From Acidimicrobiales bacterium (GTDB taxonomy: Bacteria; Actinomycetota; Acidimicrobiia; Acidimicrobiales; DATDAH01), in the NCBI GenBank assembly GCA_016794585.1, contig JAEUJM010000029.1:62001-126000 (forward strand): DNA of 64,000 nucleotides, in the 5' to 3' direction. This document shows positions 63,255-64,000 of this stretch, one piece after another. Numbering within the stretch: the stretch's first letter is position 1; each line of letters opens with the position of its first letter. Made by a program: the position numbers and the translations under genes. The notes beneath the pieces were generated by a model that was not told the origin of the DNA, searched no databases, and saw nothing but the letters and a program-made list of their open reading frames with translations.

Positions 63255-64000
63255 TCAGGTGCCGGCGTCGACCGGCGCCGGGGCGTCGGGTTCGGCGACG
63301 TCCGGGGTCGTGGCCCGGTCGGCGAGGCGCACGACGAGGAGCTCGTAGGCCCCCACGAGCGCCACGAGCAGGAAGAAGCCCAGCCACGACACGTCCAGGA
63401 ACCAGAGCAGAAGGAGGCCCACGATCGCGCCACCCCACTGCAGGGCGTCACGGTTCGACTGGACCCAGACCAGGGTCTCCTCGTCCTGGCTGCGCTCCTG
63501 CGCGGTGCTCACGAGGGTGCGCACGAGGTGGGCGACCTTGGCTCGCAGGGCGACCACCCACGGGTAGGGACCGCTCAGCACCGCGACCACGACGATGGCC
63601 GCGGCGATCCACAGGACCACCTCGGCCCCCATCCGCAGGGGGTCCACCACCCGGTCGGTGACGGCCTGCACTGCGGGCACGTTCTCGGGGATCTTGACGA
63701 GGTTGAGCAGATCACCCTGGATGCGCAGCGACAGCCGCCGCACCAGCACCATGCCCACCGAGATGGCGACGACCATCTGCAGGAGCGTCCGGCGGCGGTG
63801 CGCCGACAGCAGGAGGGTGAGGGGGAGCAGGACGATGGTCAACGCCACGAGCACCCACACGACCTTGTTGAACAGCGCGATGCCGTCCTGGGCCGCCTGG
63901 AGCGAGCCCTGGTCGTACACCGTGATGGTGCCGAAGTTGTCGTCGAGGTCCACCCCGAGCGCATCGCCGATCTTCTGGCGGGCGGCCTCGGGGACGTCGT
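63255..64000 (-). CDS. Membrane protein, 5' end outside window
   Basis: At least 247 residues; the frame runs in from the right edge of the window (visible start VPEAARQKIGDALGVDLDD...), so the N-terminus is missing. The first visible ~40 residues (DNFGTITVYDQGSLQAAQDG) look extracellular, then come four helices: VVWVLVALTIVLLPLTLLL, LLQMVVAISVGMVLV, GAEVVLWIAAAIVVVAVLSG and a C-terminal pair around WGGAIVGLLLLWFLDVSWLG. Resembles actinobacterial integral membrane proteins of unknown function with an N-terminal extracellular domain. Ends 3 nt before the YrhK-like gene, probably co-transcribed. Confidence 0.72.
   Translation of the reverse strand, partial: DVPEAARQKIGDALGVDLDDNFGTITVYDQGSLQAAQDGIALFNKVVWVLVALTIVLLPLTLLLSAHRRRTLLQMVVAISVGMVLVRRLSLRIQGDLLNLVKIPENVPAVQAVTDRVVDPLRMGAEVVLWIAAAIVVVAVLSGPYPWVVALRAKVAHLVRTLVSTAQERSQDEETLVWVQSNRDALQWGGAIVGLLLLWFLDVSWLGFFLLVALVGAYELLVVRLADRATTPDVAEPDAPAPVDAGT

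Overview
The window is about 70% GC, with dense, short-spaced genes on both strands and GTG/TTG starts common. The gene order rlmB-ispF-ispD, disA-radA and clpC is the core neighbourhood of Actinobacteria (in Mycobacterium: ispD, ispF, cysS, rlmB, carD, radA, disA, clpC1 lie together). Together with the secreted RCC1-repeat and WxG-rich proteins, this suggests a chromosomal segment of a high-GC actinobacterium, perhaps class Acidimicrobiia (the class is inference). I see no tRNA, rRNA, CRISPR array, transposase or phage structural gene.

Layout. 1-4505: end of a DUF3516 helicase, a histidine phosphatase, a ParB-motif protein, a MaoC hydratase and a DUF1330 protein. 4546-12803: surface and secreted functions: a seven-repeat RCC1 protein, a lipoprotein metalloprotease, an OafA-like acyltransferase with SGNH domain, a GH5 lipoprotein, and a lone molybdopterin hydroxylase large subunit. 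12895-28468: the conserved core (rlmB, ispF, ispD, disA, radA, clpC, polyprenyl diphosphate synthase) interrupted by a Crp-like regulator, a second seven-repeat RCC1 protein, a dienelactone hydrolase, an SLH-anchored esterase and an LppM-like protein. 27374-31745: a NarL-type two-component pair and two membrane proteins. 31792-38569: antiporter, type I sulfatase, a coupled microprotein/DUF6325-like pair and a MalT-like regulator. 38759-43972: M48 protease, TetR plus drug exporter, and an HTTM membrane pair. 44019-46537: a lower-GC two-gene cassette, a 41-residue ORF coupled to an OLD-family ATPase/TOPRIM nuclease, the best candidate here for an undescribed (probably anti-phage) system. 46559-54335: glutamate decarboxylase, SulP transporter, DUF2252, a second exporter and a radical SAM maturase. 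54372-64000: an S8 protease/GGDEF-EAL operon, a CPA2 antiporter, a large kinase-flippase fusion and two membrane proteins.

Expression signals. Many genes have a TAnnnT (or one-mismatch) hexamer exactly 6-7 nt before the start codon with no Shine-Dalgarno, the architecture of leaderless actinobacterial transcripts. I used it to choose starts for ispD, the polyprenyl synthase, the MalT-like regulator and others. The radA promoter has the spacing of the mycobacterial RecA-NDp/PafBC DNA-damage promoter. Inverted repeats overlap the core promoters of ispD/crp, clpC, the OLD cassette, the second exporter and the S8/GGDEF operon.

Limits: functions come from motif and family recognition by eye. Boundaries are reliable at stop codons and less so at starts. 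Promoters and operators are sequence matches only.
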